Of a stretch of 64,000 nt of DNA, positions 59,301-64,000 are shown one piece after another. Origin of the DNA: Notamacropus eugenii. Taxonomy: Eukaryota > Chordata > Mammalia > Diprotodontia > Macropodidae. The translations under genes were made by a program, and so were the position numbers. The notes under the pieces were generated by a model that was not told the DNA's origin, did no database searches, and was given only the letters and a program-made list of their open reading frames with translations. The stretch is taken from contig NC_092872.1 in assembly GCF_028372415.1 (NCBI RefSeq), positions 13,606,479 to 13,670,478 on the forward strand, written 5' to 3'. The number at the start of each line of letters is the position of its first letter. Position 1 is the first letter of the stretch.

Positions 59301-62300
59301 CTCTTGCTCAACCCACATGAAAATATTTTTTTCCTGCCAAATGCAGGTTTCTTCTACCTGTAGGAACTACTTCTCTGTCTGAAAGAATATGATCTGTTAG
59401 CCTGAAACAGTGTTAGAGCTAAGGCTCAAGAGGAGCCTGAAAGATGTCAAAGGGAAGAAGGGAGAGAAAGGGCAGAGAAGCTGAGAGGGGACATCCTGGA
59501 CCTCAGAACGACAGAGAGAGAATCTGACATCCTTCCAACCTTCTTTTCCCATCCTCCTCTTCTCATTTTCTATCCTCTAGACAAATTGGACTGATTTTTG
59601 CTCTCTCACTCCACCCTTTGCTGTCCCCCAACATGTATTTGCATAAGCTGTGCCCTGTTCCTGTAAGAGAACTTCTCCCCATCACCCATTGATGTCTACT
59701 GACATCCTTGACCTTCTATAAGATCCACTGATCATGTTTTCATGAAGTCTTCTCTGATCCCCCCACCTAGAACTGATCTCTCCCTCCTCAAATCTTAACA
59801 TGCTCTCCTTGTGTATTTGATTTTTATAAAAAAGGTAGTTTATGTAACCCTCTGATCAAAGATGATCTGTGTAAGACTTTCCTCACTGGTGGAGATTGAA
59901 TACTTAATAATCTGAGTTTGTGAGATGAGTGGAGTTGGTAGCACCTTGAGAGAAGAGACACCTTGGTTTTCTGACTTCCAGCACCTAGAGAGAAAAAAAA
60001 GACAACATGGTTCCCTCTTCTCTCCAAGGAAAGGTGCCTTTAGGATCAGAGAAAGGCCAATCTTCACTCCTCAGCTGATTCTTATGCAAATAGACAGATT
60101 TTTATATGTTTTTGTCCATAAAGGAAATTCTACTTGGTTTGTAAAAACGCCAATATATTCGTCCTTTGAAGAAGTCTAACTATGTCAGGGTCTATGGAGT
60201 TGTCTGGAAATGCAAAGATCTGTGGTATGAAGACTTGCTCAGGGCTACTCATCCATGTTTTTTCCCATCTCATACCAAACTCTCTTGTGGTTCCCCAAAT
60301 CTGCAGCAGGGCAGAGATAATACCTTACCCAAACAATCTTGGTACACTGACTAAATCAGATTTAGAGTGATCTTTAGGCCTCATATCCATTGGGAAGTCA
60401 GGGAGATTTCTACCTCAGGTATGTGAAGATGTTCCCCCTTAGAATGCATTAAGGAAACCAACTTTTTCCAAAGGCCATGAAGGGGGCTGATGTAGCTTCT
60501 GTGAAACTCACAGAGCTTGGTCAGAGATCAGATACCAAGTTGATCCATTCCTCCTCCAGCCATTACCACTCATCTTGACTTTCGTCTTGCCATTGGACTA
60601 ATGTAAGGACTAATCTAAGAAGAATGAAGATATCAGGAAATCCCATTCAAAATAACTACCAAATGCATAAGAGTTGCAGGTGGTCAACCTATCACTAAAC
60701 TCAGTACTTGGACAGATATACCTATAAAGCACTCTTTGAATAAATAAAATCCAACTTCAGTAGCTGGAGGAAGATTCAGCGCTCATGCCTGGGTCATGTC
60801 AAAATTACAAAAATGGCAAGACTATCAAAGGTCATTTATAGTTTTTATGCTATATTAATCAGATGATGAGAGGGATGGTATAGAGAACTCACCATCACTC
60901 TGACCAGCCCATTCCATTTGGGGAGAGCCCTATTCCTTAGCAAGTCTTTCCTTATTATCAGGCCTAAATTTGCCTCTTTGTACTTTCCCCCATGCCTGGA
61001 TGGCTCTGCCTCCTTTCTTTTGATTCCTGATCTATCTGGATCCCTCCAAGCCCCCTTTGAAATGCCATCTTTTCCAGGAAGCCTTCCCTACTGTGTCTTA
61101 AGACACCAGAAAGTGCTTTCCTTCTGTTATTGGTTCCCCTTCATCATGTATATAGGTCATCTTGTCTGTATTTGTTTACTCTGTGTGTCCTTCATTAGAT
61201 TGTGAGCTCCCTGAGTCAGGTCCTGTTTTTTGCCTCCTTTTGTATCCCCAGTGCTTAGCATAGCGCCTGGCACATAGTAGGCACTTAGGAAATGTGAACT
61301 GACCTCTAAGACAGTTGAGAAAGACTCATGGTGGACAATGCTGCCCACATCCAGAGAAAGATCTGCTGGACTCTTCATGCATGTTAACGCTTCCTGGTTC
61401 TCTTTATTTATTTTCGTGATTTCTCTTCTTTTCCAAAGTAGAATTATTTTGACAAACTATTTCTCCTTCCAGAACATGTCTGATATGCAAAAAGTGTCAC
61501 AGAATTGCATATATATAAAGCATATCAAATTGTTTGAGGAGGGGAGAGGGAAGAGAAGGAGGGAGGACATCATTGGGAACTCAAAATTTTCCCAAAAAGG
61601 AAAATTAAAAGTTTTCTTTGCATGTAATTGGAAAAATATTATTACGAAAGAAAGGGTATTTCTTGGTTGATGTCTGTAATATTTAATTTTAAAGATTTCC
61701 AATAGGCACTGTGTGACTTGTCCAGGGTCACACAGCCAGTCTGTGTGAGAGGCAGGACTTGTACCCAGGTCTTCCTGCTCCTGGGCCAACTTGACAGCAT
61801 TTCCTGTTTTTCTCATAATCCCTACATTGGGTTACTATCCTTTTCATTCTGGGGCAGCTGGGTGATGCAGTGGATGGAGAGCCAAGCTTGGAGTCTGGAG
61901 TACCTTATTTTAAGTTAGACCTCAGACACTTACTAACTATGAGACCCTGGCCAAGTCACTTAACCTTGTTTGTCTCAGTTTCCTCCTCTGTAAAATGAGC
62001 TGGAAAAGGTAACAGAAAACTACTTCAGTATCTTTGCCAAAAACACCCCAAATGGGATCATGCAGAGTTGAACATTTAAGAAATGACTAAACAGCATCTG
62101 GACTCCATTCTAGCCCCAAACTGCATTCTATCTTCCGTGTTACTCGAATGACACAGGCCATCCCACATGCCTGGAGTGCACTCCCTTTTCAGGTCTTCCT
62201 CTCAGAATCCTGATCTTCCCTTCAAGCTCAACTCAGCTCCAACTTCTCCTGTGAGCCGTTCCCTGATCCCCTGTTAATGCCCCCACTGTCTCCACAGATC

Positions 62301-62330
62301 TACTCACTTTTCATTTTGGGAATGTCTGAC
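56330..62330. repeat. Right inverted-repeat arm, unit B
   Basis: Tandem counterpart of 24260-30283 and reverse complement of 39372-47540. The part to about 58985 is almost identical to unit A; beyond it the identity drops to roughly 93-95% by eye. It contains MIR-like (58990-59190), L2-type (60910-61320) and tRNA-SINE (61851-62100) elements. No gene is supported. Confidence 0.75.
61851..62100 (+). repeat. Marsupial tRNA-derived SINE in right arm B
   Basis: Starts GGGGCAGCTGGGTGATGCAG, the tandem counterpart of 29812-30055. Confidence 0.7.
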
Positions 62331-62516
62331 TGGCCGTACTGTGAGGGCAATATCGTTTTGCTGGGAGAAGAGAACATGATCTTAAGTACAGATATGTAAT
62401 GGACATGCTTGTAAAGCCAACCGCTATATATGGTCTTTCAGTCAGTAATCAGCTCTACACACACAGGGGCACCTGCTCACACAGGTTTTTTGATCTCCTT
62501 CTCTAAAAGGAAATGG

Positions 62517-63362
62517 AATTTTTTTTTTGACTTATTCATTTATTTTTAGTTTTCAACATTCATTTCCACAAGATTTTGAGTTCCAAATTTTCTTCCCATC
62601 TCTCCCCTCCTCGCATCCCATAACACCATGCATTCTGATTACCTCTTATCCCACTCTACACTACCTTTTATCACACTTCTCCTTTCCCTGATTCCCATCT
62701 TCTCTCTTTTCTTTTAGGTGAAGATAGATTTCTATACTTCATTACCTGTATTTCTTATTGCCCAGTTACATGGAAAATCAATTCTCATTATTTGTTGCTA
62801 GAACTTAGAACTATAACTTCTTTCCCTTCTTCCCTCCCAACTCATCCCTATTGAAGAGGCAAGCAATTCAACATAGGCTATAAATGTGAAGTTTTGCTAA
62901 AGACTTCCATACTAGTCATATTGTGAAAGACTAACTACATTTCCTTCAATCCTATCCTGCCCTCCCATTTATTCTATTCTCCTTTTTGACCTTATCCCTC
63001 CCCAAAGTGTTTACTTCTAATTACCCGTCTCCTGTCATTTCCCTCCCTTCTATCATGCCCCCACACCCCACTTATCCACTTATCCCCTACTTTCCTGTAC
63101 TGTAAGATAGATTTTCATACCAATTTGAGTGTGTAGATTATTCCCTCATTAAACTAATTGTGATGAGAGCAAATTTCACTTTTTCCCTCTCACCTCCCCC
63201 CTTTCCCCTCCTTTGAAAATGCTTTTTCTTGCCTTTTGTATGAAAACTACTCTGCTGCATTGCATTTCTCCCTTTCTCCTCGCAATATATTCCTCTCTCA
63301 CCAATTAATTTTATTTTTTACATATCATTCCTTCCTATTCAACTTACCCTTTGCCCTCTGTC

Positions 63363-63400
<38 letters not shown>

Positions 63401-64000
63401 TGTGTGTGTGTGTGTGTGCGTGTGTAATCCTTCCAACTACCCAAATGCTGAGAAAAGCCTGAAGAGTTACAAATATTCTCTTTCCATGTAGGAATGTAAA
63501 CAGTTCAGCTTTAGTAAATCCATTATGATATTTCCTTCTTGTTTACCTTTTCTTGCCTCTCTTGATTCTTGTGTTTGAAAGTCAAATTTTCTATTCAAGT
63601 CTGGTCTTTTCATCAAGTATGCTTGAAAGTCCTCTTTGAATAAAAATTTTTCTCCCTGAAGTATTATATTCAGGTTTTTTGAGTAGGTGATTTTTGGTTT
63701 TAATTCTACTTCCTTTGATCTCTGGAATATCATATTCCAAGCCTTTTGATCCCTTCATGTAGAAGCATCCAGATCCTATGTTATCCTGATTGTACTTCCA
63801 TACTACTTGAATTGTTTCTTTCTGACTGCTTGCAATATTTTCTCCTTGACCTGGGACTTCTGGAATTTGGCTTTAATATTGCTAGGAGTTATTTGAATCT
63901 CTTTCAGGACGTGATCTGTGAATTCTTTCAATATTTATTTTACCCTCTGATTCCAGAATATCTGGGCAGTTTTCCTTGATAATTTCATGAAAGATGATGT
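62517..64000 (-). mobile_element. HAL1-type LINE running off the right end
   Basis: The 3' region starts after a T-run at 62520, at the same place as the truncated HAL1 of unit A (30540). The ORF1 C-terminal domain remnant is at 63467-63733 (W/I-F-Q-R-S-K and P-K-I-T-Y patterns), and the element continues past the window edge. Confidence 0.75.
63366..63425. repeat. TG microsatellite
   Basis: About 28 TG units with one TC and one GC interruption, at the same HAL1 position as the repeats at 33895 and 37555. Confidence 0.85.

Overview
The window is vertebrate nuclear DNA, almost certainly from a marsupial and plausibly a didelphid opossum. The grounds are genes with introns and canonical splice sites, pervasive LINE/SINE/ERV content, marsupial-type tRNA-derived SINEs, and several LINE elements that carry only an ORF1-like gene (HAL1 type). 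The species is inferred from repeats and gene type; no single marker proves it. Only two intact protein-coding genes are supported. Both are cathelicidins (antimicrobial host-defence peptide precursors), four exons each, on the + strand at 21060-24112 and 53120-56198.

Layout. The window holds two tandem copies of one unit, offset by about 32.06 kb in the gene region. Unit A covers the left end to about 30.3 kb (its HAL1 tail runs to about 31.28 kb). Unit B covers about 39.37 kb to the right end. Between them, 31.28-39.37 kb is a transposon graveyard: a solo LTR carrying a SINE, and two HAL1 elements. Inside each unit the cathelicidin sits in a roughly 8.8-kb spacer flanked by long inverted-repeat arms: 2640-6518 plus 14323-15475 against 24260-30283 in A, and 39372-47540 against 56330-62330 in B. 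A HAL1 is inserted at the same place in both left arms (1-2620 and 39986-42596). A 7.8-kb class I endogenous retrovirus (6519-14318, minus strand) is present only in unit A; unit B keeps the empty site. The implied order is: inverted duplication, HAL1 insertion, tandem duplication of the unit, then ERV insertion.

The spacer upstream of each gene contains an antisense ERV-L-like remnant (LTR, dUTPase-, integrase- and RNase H-like pieces) with an embedded 5'-end-only L1 fragment, and a short minus-strand exon-like ORF.

The most notable biology is in the cathelicidin pair. Introns and flanks are nearly identical over about 10 kb, yet the part of exon 4 that encodes the mature peptide is saturated with amino-acid replacements and no synonymous change up to the first gene's stop codon. 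The second gene also has a tryptophan codon in place of that stop, which adds a ten-residue Trp/Pro-containing tail. This suggests diversification of the two antimicrobial peptides by positive selection or cassette exchange inside a recombination-prone inverted/tandem repeat.
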